This document shows, in pieces, positions 30,901 through 42,700 of a stretch of 64,000 bases of DNA (positions within the stretch are counted from its first letter, which is position 1; each line of letters begins with the position of its first letter). The translations under genes and the position numbers were made by a program. Origin of the DNA: Chondrosia reniformis (lineage: Eukaryota > Porifera > Demospongiae > Chondrillida > Chondrillidae); contig OX359190.1 of NCBI GenBank assembly GCA_947172415.1, forward strand, positions 434,001-498,000, given 5' to 3'. Under the pieces are notes generated by a model, which was not told where the DNA came from, did no database searches, and worked only from the letters and a program-made list of their open reading frames with translations.

Positions 30901-33900
30901 TGCTATTGACACCAGTGGCCACAATTGATACATCAGATACTACTACTAATAGACCTTTCCACACTCCCCAACACAGCTGCTGTTTATGGTTTGAAATCAT
31001 GTCTCTTCCCACTTCCAATTCATGTCCTTGCTATAGAATGTCTAATGGATATTACGTAAATACTTTATGAGAGACATATACCGTATATGTCTGTATAGAA
31101 GCCGGGCTCGAATAGAGGCCAGGTTAAAACTCCCTAGAAAGAAATAGAGGCCCGGGCCTCTATTCGGACATATATGGTACCTTGAGTCTTCTCTCTCTCG
31201 AATTCCTCACACAGTGATAATCATCATATTACAGATTGTTTCCATAATATATTTACAAATGATAAAAAGTATTTGAATTTCACAAATAGTTTTGTAACTT
31301 ATTACCAGACCTTATAACTATTCTGTTTACATAGAAATTCATTCTCAAAATATTTTTATTGTCTGTCAAATTAATTCCTATTCCCATTCCCATTTCAGCT
31401 TCCATCGGGAGTCAGTACTATACATATAGTAGGTCTGGATGCTGGCGTCCAACCCTCCCCCCCTACCCCACCCACGAGTAGACCTGCCTCAGAAGAATTA
31501 GAACTTCACTGCACACTCTGTAAAGAAAAAATAAAGTAAGTTTATTCTACTCAACCTAAAATGTCCTTTCGAAGCATATATACATATCTTGGCAGCTGCC
31601 TTATAAATTTTAGTATATTATAGTAAAATCTAGTATACCTTGGTACACTCTAGTATACTCTACTCACTTCTTTAGGTCCAATCGGAATACAAAGAATAGT
31701 TCACCTACACGTACTAAAAGCAGATGGAGGTACTAGTTGACAAAATCTCCCCACCCTATGTCCCCTGGGCAACCATTATCACTTATGACTAATTATGGTC
31801 AAAACCTTTAAAATTCAGCTTTGAACTTATAAAAATGGAGTATTGCTATCAGAAGAGATAGCAACTCTTAAAAGTGTGAGATTTTGGGAAACATTTAAAG
31901 TTGTTACACTCTGTCATTTGCTTCATCTCCTTATTTGGAGTGAGATCAAATTTGGTGATATCCTCAGGTGTCACATTTGCAGCTGTTTTTAGGAGAATGT
32001 CCCTAGTAATTAGAGAGTGTCCATATAAGGGCATACTTGGTTGAATAATGTAGTCCAGAAACTGTACTGTAGCTATGTGTGATTTGTGTATAAATAGGCA
32101 AGCCTCTTTAGGTAAGTGGGATGTTGTTTAGTGTAAACTTGAGTCTGTTGTTTGTATGAGACACTAATGTGAAGTATTTGTGAAATGTGGTTACTATGGT
32201 GGGTTGCCATAGTAACGTTTAATCATATATGGTGCCCAGACCATCTGCAAATAAGAGACATGACACTAATTGAGAAATGATGCAAAGTGTGTCTAACACT
32301 TCTTACTTGATTAACCAGCATGCGGTTTATGTGAAAATATTATTAAAATGGGCAATTTTTGAAATGCCAATTCTCAGTATATTGTTAATAAGTTTTCTCA
32401 AATAAAATATTTTTTGTGTAAGAACAGCCATTTCCATTTCAATTTGCCAATATCTTTGTTTGGGTTCCATTGAGAATAGGATTTAGATAACTGAATTGTT
32501 ATGGTAGTTAGTGCATTACCCTTCCTCTCCCATTGAATAGGAATGTAGACAGTTTGTATTCAACAAAAAATTCTAAAAATACTTTCTCAGTGCAATGACT
32601 CAATTAAAATCCTAACATGTCATATGACTGTCATGTGACTGTCAAGTGACCTGCTTCCTCTCTTTTGTAGATTACCAGGTTTGGAATCTCACTCAAAGAC
32701 ATGTGTAGCCAATGATAGCCAAATTAGAAAGGAGAAGGGAAAGTCCCCTTCCCCGCCCACCTCCCAATCTCATTTAGTGGCAAGCCACACCCCCTCAACC
32801 AAGATGCCTCTGCAATTCTTGTCAATCAATGTCACTAGAACTCCTCCTGGTCAGTCTGATCTAGAACCTTTCAAGATTATCACCAAGGTACAGTGAACAG
32901 ATTAAGAGCAAATGGCCAGCCACACCCACTGGACACACCCACTAGCCAATTCCACAACCCACCCTTAACCTTACCTATGATTACACCCACTAGCCACACC
33001 CACTAGCCACACCTTGGTTGTGTCCTTACAAGCTCTTCCTTTTCCGGTAGACAAACCTTCCTCACTTTAAGAGTTTCTCATTTGAGGTGTATCGTAGTCA
33101 GGGAGACTTTCACTGGTTGCACGATGTCATCTGCAGCAGCTGTCCAGAGAGAGTAGTACCTCCTCTGAAACCTCAGATATCCCTCAATGGTAAGGTACCC
33201 ATAGACAGCAATTTGAAGGTGATATAATGTGTGATTTCATTTACTTCTGGTATCTATAATGACACTCCTCACTCTTAATTACTTCCTGTAGCTACAGTGA
33301 CACTCTACTCTTAATTACTTTCTGTAGCTACAATGACACTCCCCACTCTTAATTACTTCCTGTAGCTACAGTGACACTCCCTACTCTTAATTACTTCCTG
33401 TAGCTACAATGACACTCCCCACTCCTAATTACTTCCTGTAGCTACAGTGACACTCTACTCTTAATTACTTTCTGTAGCTACAATGACACTCCCCACTCTT
33501 AATTACTTCCTGTAGCTACAGTGACACTCCCCACTCTTAATTACTTCCTGTAGCTACAGTGACACTCCCCACTCTTAATTACTTCCTGTAGCTACGATGC
33601 TGGAGCTGCAGAGGTTCCTCACTCGTATTAGTGCTCACACTTCCCTGAGAGAGCATCACTTTGTGGTCTCGTTCTTGCAAGACTCCTCTGAAGACCTAAA
33701 GAAGTTGAGGGCAAAGCACAAACCTCCCCGATCCGACCTCTCTCAAGAGGTGGTTTACAAGCCTTCTCAAGGCAGGGACACCAGTAGTGGATCACTTGTA
33801 CAGACAAAGGTCAGTCAGTGAAAGGTCATCAGGTGTATTCACATGACCATATATGGTGTTGCTATAGAGATGAAAATGTTGGTCCTTAAAACTTGGAAAA

Positions 33901-35708
33901 TTAACATTTTTTACACATTTATCCATTTGAATAAGACTAAATTGCCATATCTCAAAAAGTTGGGATACATGGCCATTATTGAACTGGTTTTCCCTCAATT
34001 TTTATATTTGTACTTTGACCCTCTTGTGATATAAGAACAGAATATATATGATAGAATATGATAAGTAAGCTCTATTATTAGGTGATATACCATATTATAT
34101 TATTTCTATGTGATATTATGTAATATAATTTCCATTGTATTATTAGGAGTACCTTGAGAGCTTGGAGAAGCACTTGTTGGGTTTCCTGGCCCTGCTGGAG
34201 GTTGAGGGTAAGGTGTCCGGCAGAGAGACACCATCTCAGTGGTTCCGCAAGCTCTCTAGCACGGAGCCTGCCAACACGTACCTGAAGACGGCTTCACTGG
34301 ATCTGGCAGCCATCACTGAGAGCCTCGAGAAGGGACAGGGAGAGCATGACGAGGGGTTGCTGAAGCAGAATGTGGAGTCAGTCATTGAATACATCAAAGA
34401 GGCAGAGTGTCTGATCAAGAGAATAGAGGATGCAGTAGACAGATATCTGTACTGGGACGAGGAGGTGCGCCTGATTGAAACATGGCTGGTGAGAGTGGTA
34501 GTAGTGAATGTTGTCTATTGTGACTCACCTTTCCCTCTCCATCATCCTCTCACTCTCCATCATTCATCACTTCTACTCCATCTCCTCCCCTCCCCACTAC
34601 CCCCTTCCCACTCCTCTATCTCCTCCCCTTACTTACTCTCCCTCCCCTACCCTCTTTTCTATCTCCTCCCTTTCCCACTCCTCTATCTCCTCCCCTTACC
34701 TCTCACCTACTCTCCCTTCCCTCCCCTCTCCTCTATCTCCTCCCCTCCCCTCCTCTCTCCTCTATCTCCTCTCCCATCCATCCTCCTTCTCCCTCGTGCA
34801 GTCTCAGTCTGAGGAAGATGTGGGTTCCTCTGTTGATGACACTCTGCAGGACACAGCTAATCAGAACGACGACTCTGGAATGTCTGAGACCAGTGGCAGT
34901 ACTAATATGACTCGTGACATTAGCGTGGTAGACTCGGGTCTTGGGACAGTACAGTCACCTTCAGATGTACCACTCGGCCTCAGCCAAAGATGGTCTGAAG
35001 TGAGTTCCCTCTCAACTGTTACAAATAAAGAGATGTAGCTAAACAGGTTGATATCTGTGATAGACCAAGTAGCCACTTAAAGATCAATTCCAGTTTTCTT
35101 TTTAAATTGTAAGTTATTACTTGTTCTGTCTCTCTGTGAAGGCTGCCTCTCACTGCCAAGATGCTAAGGAATATTTGGAGATGATGTGTCAGGACCTCGC
35201 AGCTGAACTATCACTCTTTGATCTTTTGAAGGAAACGGAACTAAAACAGCTCCTAATTGACTATGTTACCAATCAGTATGAGTCTCAGGAAAAGGTGAGC
35301 TCCATTTGGAATAGGAATAGCTTTTGTTTTGTGATTGAATAAAAGAGTTTTTTAGTTGTTTGTAGACATTGATTTCCTCTCGGTTTGATTTTGGTGGTGT
35401 TGGTAACTTTATAACAGTTACAAATGCACTGGCAGTACAACTATGTACTACTACTACTACTACTACTACTACTAATAATAATAATAATAATAATAGCATG
35501 GTGGTACAATTATATGTATATAATATGCAACTGCACATGATGATGCACTTAAATCAATAATAATAATAGTAGTAATGTTGTATTTCTCAATTGTTAGTCC
35601 AAAAGCAAATGGTTTTCCCTCAAGTTTATTCTGGACACACCCATCAAACCAGAGCTGCGTTCCATTCAGTTCAAGACTGTTGAAAAGGAGGAAGATCCTA
35701 CCAGTTAA
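27961..35708 (+). CDS. PX-domain sorting nexin, SNX5/6/32-like, with N-terminal coiled coil and zinc finger
   Basis: Ten exons fit in phase: 27961-28085, 30319-30484, 31399-31535, 32671-32887, 33051-33189, 33592-33809, 34147-34488, 34802-34999, 35142-35294 and 35598-35708, giving about 601 residues. Residues 1-95 are a coiled coil. Residues about 133-155 form a C-x2-C-x11-H-x3-C zinc finger (CTLC ... HSKTC). Residues about 205-310 resemble the SNX5/6 PX domain (TNLPHFKSFSFEVYRSQGDF, then WLHDVI; LQRFLTRISAHTSLREHHF). The rest is helical and could be a divergent BAR region split by an acidic Ser-rich exon. SNX-BAR proteins act in endosome sorting. The zinc finger is not part of the usual SNX5/6 layout, so subfamily naming is tentative. 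Confidence 0.75.
29928..30294 (+). repeat. CT-rich low-complexity tract before exon 2 of the sorting nexin
   Basis: About 365 bp of almost pure pyrimidine on the + strand, with imperfect units such as ctccctccctctctcccctt. It ends 24 bp before the exon 2 acceptor at 30318, so the polypyrimidine tract of this intron is hugely expanded. Confidence 0.9.
31079..31179. mobile_element. Short palindromic MITE in intron 2 of the sorting nexin
   Basis: About 101 bp. The left end taccgtatatgtctg and the reverse complement of the right end (taccatatatgtccg) match, and the arms continue into a GC-rich palindrome around gaggcccgggcctc. It has no coding capacity. TIR plus TA-like flank suggests a non-autonomous DNA transposon. 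Confidence 0.7.
33252..33591 (+). repeat. 36/38-bp splice-acceptor minisatellite before exon 6 of the sorting nexin
   Basis: Acceptor AGs end at 33291, 33327, 33365, 33403, 33441, 33477, 33515, 33553 and 33591. That is nine units of 38 or 36 bp, each ending cttcctgtag (or tttctgtag) followed by ctac. The last opens exon 6. In the exon 5 phase, any earlier acceptor reads ATVTLPTLNYFL and stops at the TAG of the next unit, or earlier in a 36-bp unit. Confidence 0.92.
34520..34801 (+). repeat. CT-rich tract before exon 8 of the sorting nexin
   Basis: About 280 bp of pyrimidine-rich sequence with a recurring ctcctctatctcctcccc motif, running to the acceptor ccctcgtgcag at 34801. A second expanded polypyrimidine tract in the same gene. 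Confidence 0.88.
35447..35495. repeat. Trinucleotide microsatellite (TAC)n(TAA)n
   Basis: Perfect tactactac followed by taataataa in intron 9 of the sorting nexin. Confidence 0.95.
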
Positions 35709-37584
35709 TAAACTGTTTCCAAATAACTTGTCACATTTTTATATCAAATGACAAATTTTCTATTTGTAATTTCATATTTATAATAATTACATTATTTACA
35801 AAAGGTAAATTCCACCGTATTGGCATACATGCATATGTTTTTATAGATATTAAAAAAATTATAAGTAGTATATAACAAGTAACAATTGAAAAGCAATGAC
35901 CAGAGTTAAAATCGGAATGAATTAAATTGAACATATATATACTAATGAATGCGCACATGTTTTGACTATAGCAACACCTGTTATGCAGTGACGGTAATCT
36001 CTTGGAGGAGAAAATCATTTTAATTTGTATATTCTCTCATGACAATGGTTAACTGTTGCTATAATAATAGGGTGATGTTTTCCTCTTAAAGGGTCAAGAT
36101 GGCAATTATATCCATATATAATGGAAGAAATGGAGACAAAGGTCCTGGTGTGAGTTATACTATGGCAACATGTGACTGTCAAGTGATTTTCATGTAATAG
36201 GTGTGATATATCTCGTATTATTATATATAACTAGACTGTTTAGTTATTGTAAAAGAGCATTTAGGCTATTTTTTGTTTACTTTTTGATGTAACCCGTTCA
36301 CATATGTATTTCCATTTACTATTAATTCCTAAATGTAGCTCTGCTTCTATTGTTTGATTCCACTGTTTTTAATATATGCTCAATCTTTTGAGCTGATTTG
36401 GCATCAGTAATTATGCACTAATCATCATAGCCTTTGCAGTCTAAATAAGGCTCTTTACTCCACACAGCTGGTGGTTTACAAAAGATAAAACTAAATTTCC
36501 ACCACATTGGCATACATTTTTTATATACGTATATTTATTTTTATACCGTAGAGCGACGATTGTATACGTGAGAAAATGCATAGGTACGTATAACAAGTAA
36601 ACATTAGGCAAGGTGCGAGGGTTCAGTGAACTATAAGGAAACCTTACTTGTGCAAAGGCTCTGATGATTAGTGAAAGTTTTCAAAGTGCATACTGTATAT
36701 TCGATATGAGAGAGTAAGATTGCAATTACGGGCCATAAGTATGTATATATGGTAAGATTTGTCTAAGAATGTCCTATAAAACTATATTTAGTATGTGCTT
36801 TAGTCTGTTCCTGGAATCTCTACAGTAATATGGTGTGTAGGTTGTCTCAATTATAATAGAAGAGCAGACACTTATTTTTAATTAATGGAGAGACAGCTCT
36901 ACAGGCACAGCAGGCAAAAAATCAGTGATTGCCTTGAGTGCTGGTATGTTGAATGTGAATGATGGATTGTATTATATTATATCTCCCCCTCATCTCCCTC
37001 TCTCCCTCTCCCTTTTCCTCTCCCTCACCTTCTACTCTCCCTCTCCCTCTCCACCTCCTCTCTCTCTACCTCCCACCACTTTTACATGGGCACCGACACG
37101 GTTAATGTGCCAACTGCACCATGAATTTTAGCATATTGAGGGTGTGACAGTTGGTTCCTTGTGTCATGGCTGTAGGGAGCACTACCAGAGGTATGGTAGT
37201 AGACTGGTGCCAAGGGAGTAAAAGAGAACTCAAGCTCAAGGTATATCCATATTGTCAAGTGGTTGTGTAGTTCAGTAAGAGTGGCTGTATGAACAAGGAA
37301 ATTATTAACAGTTTTAACACCTACATTGGACTCTCTCAGTCTTGTCATCGTGGCGTTGAAGAAAGGGTTGCGGCCTTACTAATTCGTAGTAAAAATCATC
37401 AGAAATCTCAAGTTTACCACTGTGCTATAAGGCCTTTTCGGAGAATACCACTCCTCATCAATAGCACTTAGTAGCAATTATTTAGACTATAACCAAGCAA
37501 TTCTTTATCTCTCGACAAAGGATTGGCTGCTATACCCAGTGCTACTGATGAGGAGTGTAGTTCAGTAATAGTGTATGAACTTCA
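35709..37584. other. Intergenic region, no gene seen
   Basis: AT-rich. An AATAAA overlapping the stop codon (35707-35712) may serve the sorting nexin. A diverged direct repeat links about 35800-35900 and 36475-36620 (ccaccrtattggcatacat). A CT-rich stretch lies at 36980-37080. No ORF with recognisable domains was found on either strand. Confidence 0.5.
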
Positions 37585-37740
37585 CAATCACTCTTACTGA
37601 ACTACACAACCACTCTTACTGAACTACACAACCGCTCTTACTGAACTACACAACCGCTCTTACTGAACTACACAACCGCTCTTACTGAACTACACAACCG
37701 CTCTTACTGAACTACACAACCGCTCTTACTGAACTATACA
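37585..37740. repeat. 22-bp tandem repeat
   Basis: About seven units of cacaaccgctcttactgaac plus ta. Degenerate flanking units extend to about 37870. Confidence 0.9.
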
Positions 37741-38572
37741 CGACCACTGTTGCTTAACCATAAAACTAAAAAATCAATCTTACTGAATTACACAACCATG
37801 AACTTTTACTGAACCACATAACACTCTTATTATGTTGCACAATCAAGCTTACACAGCTACTTTCTTACTGAAGGTCTTTGTTAATTTGTCCTTATAATTA
37901 CCCTATTCACACACCAGTTTTATTGCCATAATTTACGAAGTTACACTTTTAATTCCATTCAGTATTTGAATATTTCTGTATTGGAAATTTCCTTAATATA
38001 TAAAGATTGTACCTGAGTTCACCACCTGAAGACTTTCCACTGTATTGTTTGGACTTCATTGTTTGGGACAAAATTGAAGAGACGGATGCCTACGTAGATT
38101 TTGTGGTCCAAGAATTGCCAGATATTGATGAATATAGAGATAGATATTGTACTATATAAATATCACTTCCTATTATTATTTTTGACTGCATAATATGCAG
38201 TTTTTCTCTTACTGTATCACACTAAAATCCTACACAATGATTCCACATTATTTCTAATATTTATATAATGTATTCTATAAAGTTAAAAATATAATTATAT
38301 ACAATATACAATATTTGGAGTAATATAAAATCCTATAATACCATGTTATCTGTTCTTCTTAACATTAAGAATCCACAAAGAATGCTGTAGGACAAATATA
38401 TATCAAAACTGTAAAAGGTGTTCATAAAAATAAGATAATAAGATTTGTGAGGTACACACAATTTGCAGAAATGTGGAAATGTTATCTATAGCATCTTCAC
38501 AATAATTAGAGAGAAGTTTAAATTCCATAATTGTCAAAGTCAAACCACCAAAATTTTTAGCATATATATATA

Positions 38573-38979
38573 TGGTACAAGACAGAAAAAAGTTGACCGT
38601 ATACGTGTGTATTATGTATGTGCCTACGTGTCTTCCTACGGTTTATCTACGGGTGTGGAATAAATTGCTACGCCTCTCTTACGGTTATCGCTACGGGCAT
38701 ACCAAAGTAGTATTAATCAACAAAGTTGAAATAATGAAAGATGTGTTAATGTACTTCTCCTATGTGTGATATTAGTCAGAATTAAGGATGATTCGCTAAA
38801 GCCGATAAATAGTTAGCGCGTACAGCGCTTATTCAATCTGCGGTAAGTGGTTATATTACATACGTATGTATTTACGCCCTATCTATGGGCGTAGATAAAA
38901 ATGTATACGCTTTTGCTATGTATCCTATTACAGGTTTATCTACGGGCGTAATACGTCAACTTTTTTCTGTCTTGTACCA
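38573..38979. mobile_element. 407-bp MITE with 25-bp perfect TIRs and TA target duplication
   Basis: It begins tggtacaagacagaaaaaag and ends with the exact inverted complement (cttttttctgtcttgtacca), with 25 matching bases per end. It is flanked by TA on both sides (38571-38572 and 38980-38981). The interior has short repeats (tctacgggcgta) and no ORF. The unoccupied site is visible in the related segments near 59000 and 60655. TA duplication suggests a Tc1/mariner-type or Harbinger-type transposase source. Confidence 0.92.
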
Positions 38980-39167
38980 TACTGTTCAAGATAAATAGAT
39001 ATTTATGGCAAGTATTTACATCAATCTGTACCTAATCTTTTGAAGGGATCAACTTCCTAATTTTACAGCATACAGTTTTGTGGTCTCTTGAGTGTCAGAT
39101 GTTCTAAAATTTGAAGTATGATCCTTTCGAAAGATTAGTGTTCGATGAATTTAGAAAAGCCCTTATT

Positions 39168-39600
39168 TTAGGATCTGTACCTTTTTGTAATGATACTGGC
39201 AGACAATCTTTCCACAAAACTGCATTTTCTTGATCTGCTATTTTTCTTTCTACTAATTAATTTATTCCTACTTTTCCGGGGTACAAAATCTTTGGTTATG
39301 TTAATCTTGCCATATCCTAATTCGTAGATGCTCTGTTTCAGTTTTTCTATATTAAACTGTAATTTTTCTTTGAAGTCGTTCAAACAGACTGCAAATTATA
39401 GGCTTTCTTTTGCATTTAAATTGTGTTGTTACTGCCCTCATTGCCTGCAGTGCGACAAATATTCATATGAAGATGCAGGAAGAGAGAGAATAGGATGAAG
39501 TGAGTGCTAGCAAAATGTTAGAATGTGCAACACTAACTTCATATTGTTTATTTTCATCAAATAACTTTTGCCTCCAGGCTGCTATTGCCTGGAGTATTTC
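39168..39600 (-). other. Unidentified coding-like module, minus copy
   Basis: On the minus strand an exon-like block (acceptor ctgcag, then CAATGAGGGCAG) encodes residues similar to VCLNDFKEKLQFNIEKLKQS and then FVPRKSRNKLISRKKNSRSR. An upstream exon-like block encodes ILQAIAAWRQKLFDENKQYE. I do not recognise the family. It is basic, Lys-rich and without a visible catalytic motif. Related copies lie near 56800, 58650, 59300, 60200 and 61500. Confidence 0.5.
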
Positions 39601-40379
39601 TGGAATTTTTGTATGGTCATATGTCTATAGGAAGGAAACAAATCAGTAGTATATATTGTGTGTTAAGGTGTATTATCCTCAGGCTATATACTTAGAGGAA
39701 AGTTCCCGTATACACAAGGAACTCTGTACTATCTACCTCTACATAGTTAACCCTTTAACCACAGAGGACCACTTTTGTGGTTGTGCTTACAAACAGTGAC
39801 AGTACAAAGCTCAGGATGGGGAGACTGGAGTAGATAGCATTGAGTTAAAAGAAGTAAAGTGCAGTGAAAAAGCTGAAAAGTACAAAAGCAGGGGCAGTGT
39901 ACGGCATACAGGTAGAGATGGTGAAGGATGGAGGCTATGCAATGGTGTGTAATGGTTGAAGGATATCAGAGAGTACAGTAGTACTCTCTAAATAGGAATG
40001 GCCAGAAAAAAATGGCCACCCTATCCAATCACAAGCCACACCTCATAAATCACCAACAAAGCAATTTTCGGTTATATTCGGTTATTTGCAGCCATTAAAT
40101 TTCAGTATATATGCAACTTCTGTATGATTAGCCTTATCATGTAATCAGTGTCTTGTTTTGATACTCTTTGCAGATGTATTAGTGAACACTGCCATTCCTA
40201 CTTGTAACGTCATTTTTCTAAATGTTTTTTATTTACTTGTTCTCTATATGACTCAGAGATGTGAAAAAGACACCTCAAGAATGGAACGAGGCTGTATTCA
40301 TACCTATTCCTATACAGGGGCTTTAGAGCAGAGTGTGGCAATTACAGAGGAATATGAACTACTAAGTGTGGTGAGTTAG

Positions 40380-41290
40380 GTAATTCTGAAGGATAGGTGC
40401 ATAAATGGAAGATACACATCTAGGATAAGTAACTACAACACTGGATTGTTTAAGAACAAGGAGAGCCAGGTGATTTAGGAGATGGAGCGCTACAGTCTAA
40501 ATGTCCTTGGGCTCATTGAGAGAGGAAACGACATAAGGGTGATCGCGGAACTAAATGTTTATATGCTGGAGTGGTAGAGGGGAGAGCGAGAGGTGGTATA
40601 GGCATAATTGTGCCAGAATGCTGGGCGGATTGACTGAGAAGTTGGAGGTGCATGAGCGAGAGATGTGTTAAGATCAGATTGAAAATCAAGGTTGTATGGA
40701 TAATGATTATCCAGGTGTATGCAATGACTGATAATTAGGATGATTGGACCACAACTAAGAGATGTTGAATGATAACTTGGAGGAATGAGAAATGAAGCCA
40801 ACCTGGGAAAAGACAAGAATCGTGGGGGTTGGAAGGAAGTAGATGGTATTAATGTCACAATGAATAGTGAGATAGTGCAGTGATTGAAGGAGATGAAGTA
40901 CCTTGGAGCAGTGATCAATAATGATTGGGATATGTACAGGGAAGTGGATCATAGAATAAGAATGGTGTCAAAGATGATTGGGGCCATATGAAGTACAGTT
41001 TTGGGAGTTAATGAGAGGAAATTGCCAAAATATATATAATAAAATGATACCCATCTTGACTTGTGTATGCGAAGCTTAGGCTCTGCAGGCACAAAACATA
41101 AGAATAAATGCAGGCTACATAGATAAGGGTGTTAAGATAGACAGAATAAAGAAGGCGGATCTTAGGGGCAGATTGCAGCAGGAGGATGTTTTTGATGTGG
41201 TGAAGAGACTGTGCAAAATGGGAAGCGAAGGAGAGAAGCAGCAGTAGAAAATGTACAATGATGATTTGGCAGGATTGACGAAGATGGCCC
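40380..41290 (+). mobile_element. Decayed LINE reverse-transcriptase C-terminal remnant
   Basis: Broken frames on the + strand give WEKTRIVGVGRK, LKEMKYLGAVINND, VDHRIRMVSKMIGAI and, further on, IDRIKKADLRGRLQQEDVF. This is the pattern of a non-LTR retrotransposon RT thumb and C-terminal domain (KTE ... KYLG.VI). Many stops interrupt it. A minus-strand relative of its 3' part sits at 58040-58320. Confidence 0.7.
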
Positions 41291-41299
41291 AATGACTTT

Positions 41300-42480
41300 G
41301 AAGAACATTACATTGTTAGTTAAGCTAACTATATTTTTGCTTTTAGAAAGTATTGTTGTAAATAGGGTGAACTCTCAAAATATACCCCTCATGACCTTGG
41401 AACATTTAATTGCTACCTCTAAAATGCACTTTGACCGGTTACTGCCGAATCACAAGATACCAAAGAACGTCTGTGAAGACTTTCATATGAAGCTAACTAC
41501 AATTATAGGGAAGACTTACTTCCAAAGTTAAGCTCTAGATGTGATTTTTGCTGCCTTACCTCCTTTTCACTTGGCTCCAAGTTATGCATCTCTAATTCTT
41601 GTATCTGCAAAATTAAAGGAGAATGTAGAATGAAATGAAGGATAAGTGCATAAATAAAAGATATATGTCTAGGATAAGTAACTGGAACATCTGATTGCTT
41701 AGGAACAAGGAGAGCCACGTAATTTCGATGGAATGCTACCATTTAAATGTTCTTTGGGTAAGAGGAAACGGCATAAGGGTAATCTTGTAAATAGCCTCAA
41801 TGGTTACCCATAATGTTATATGTCATTGCAACTCACTCTCTGTTTATGTGAACTCAATTCCTCTCTCAAATGGAGGTTCTCCTCAATTTTATTCTGTTGC
41901 TAGCCTCAAGCTCTTTTATCTTTTCCTCCATATCATCTACATGTTACATGTTACACACACACACGATAGTAACAGCCAGAATATCCTACCAAATCCAACT
42001 AATTGTACATGACCCAGACTATACCGAATTTTTCCCTGTAATGTCTATTTTCTTTCTCACACTTAGCCTATGCAAAAATTTTGTACCTAATCTTTTGAAG
42101 GGATCAACTTCCTAAGTTTCTCTTTCTCTGCCGGAGGCTTGCTACTGCCCTTCTTCACTCGAATATCATGGTGAAATATCGAATAGGGCTGTGAGTAATA
42201 TAACCAAGGTCGTGCAAACTTTAGATTAATAGGAAATGTACACAAACCTGTTTTCCAGTTGCCTACAGAAATTTTGTAATATATATTGTTCATACAAGAA
42301 AGCTAGAATACTTTGTACATATTGTGTATATACTGACCAATGCTTCTTCATTATGTTGAAATTCATATTGATCTAGAAGTCTTTTTAATTTTGCCACTTC
42401 ATTAGATAGTTCACGATTCTAAAATATTTGAAATTAAATTTCACATTTGAAACATATCACACTGAGGTATTATAGAAACA
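41300..42480 (-). pseudogene. Hook-like coiled-coil exons and fragments, minus copy
   Basis: Minus-strand exon-like blocks can be read: NRELSNEVAKLKRLLDQYEF with QHNEEAL (about 42335-42420), a Lys-rich block ending EKEKLRKLIPSKD with a stop (about 42110-42180), ELEASN/EENLHLSEEL-type coil sequence near 41860-41950, and IQELEMHNLEPSEKEVRQQ (about 41560-41620). The same blocks occur in order on the + strand at 62400-63460. They continue the coiled-coil region of the Hook-like gene at 43980-45296, but splice phases do not all connect and LINE remnants intervene. Confidence 0.5.
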
Positions 42481-42700
42481 ATACATAAAAATTGACAGTT
42501 GTCCCAGTAGTTATAGATACAATTGGTATGCAGAACCTTTCAATAAACCTAGCCAGTTTATGGGTCTACATATATAGGGTGTCACAATGTATGTGTGGCC
42601 CTCCCTACAAAATAGGGCATTTTCTCATGGCAGCAATAGGTTCTGCACTATTGTCAGTGTATTGTAAATGGAGTAAAGGCAAATTATTGTCATGCAAAGG

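Larger units (their letters stand above)
37870..39725 (-). repeat. Inverted-duplication arm, module C (minus copy)
   Basis: Read on the minus strand this segment matches 58330-59290 and 59940-61270. Shared landmarks are the gaggataatacaccttaac block (39660-39680), the coding-like module at 39168-39480, and the distal end near 37880-38110 (cctacgtagattttgtgg versus its complement near 61050). A MITE interrupts it at 38573-38979. Confidence 0.8.

Noticed and set aside
34508-35038. 176-codon ORF running from intron 7 into exon 8 of the sorting nexin
   Set aside because: Its first part is the CT-rich intron. The true exon begins at 34802 after ccctcgtgcag.
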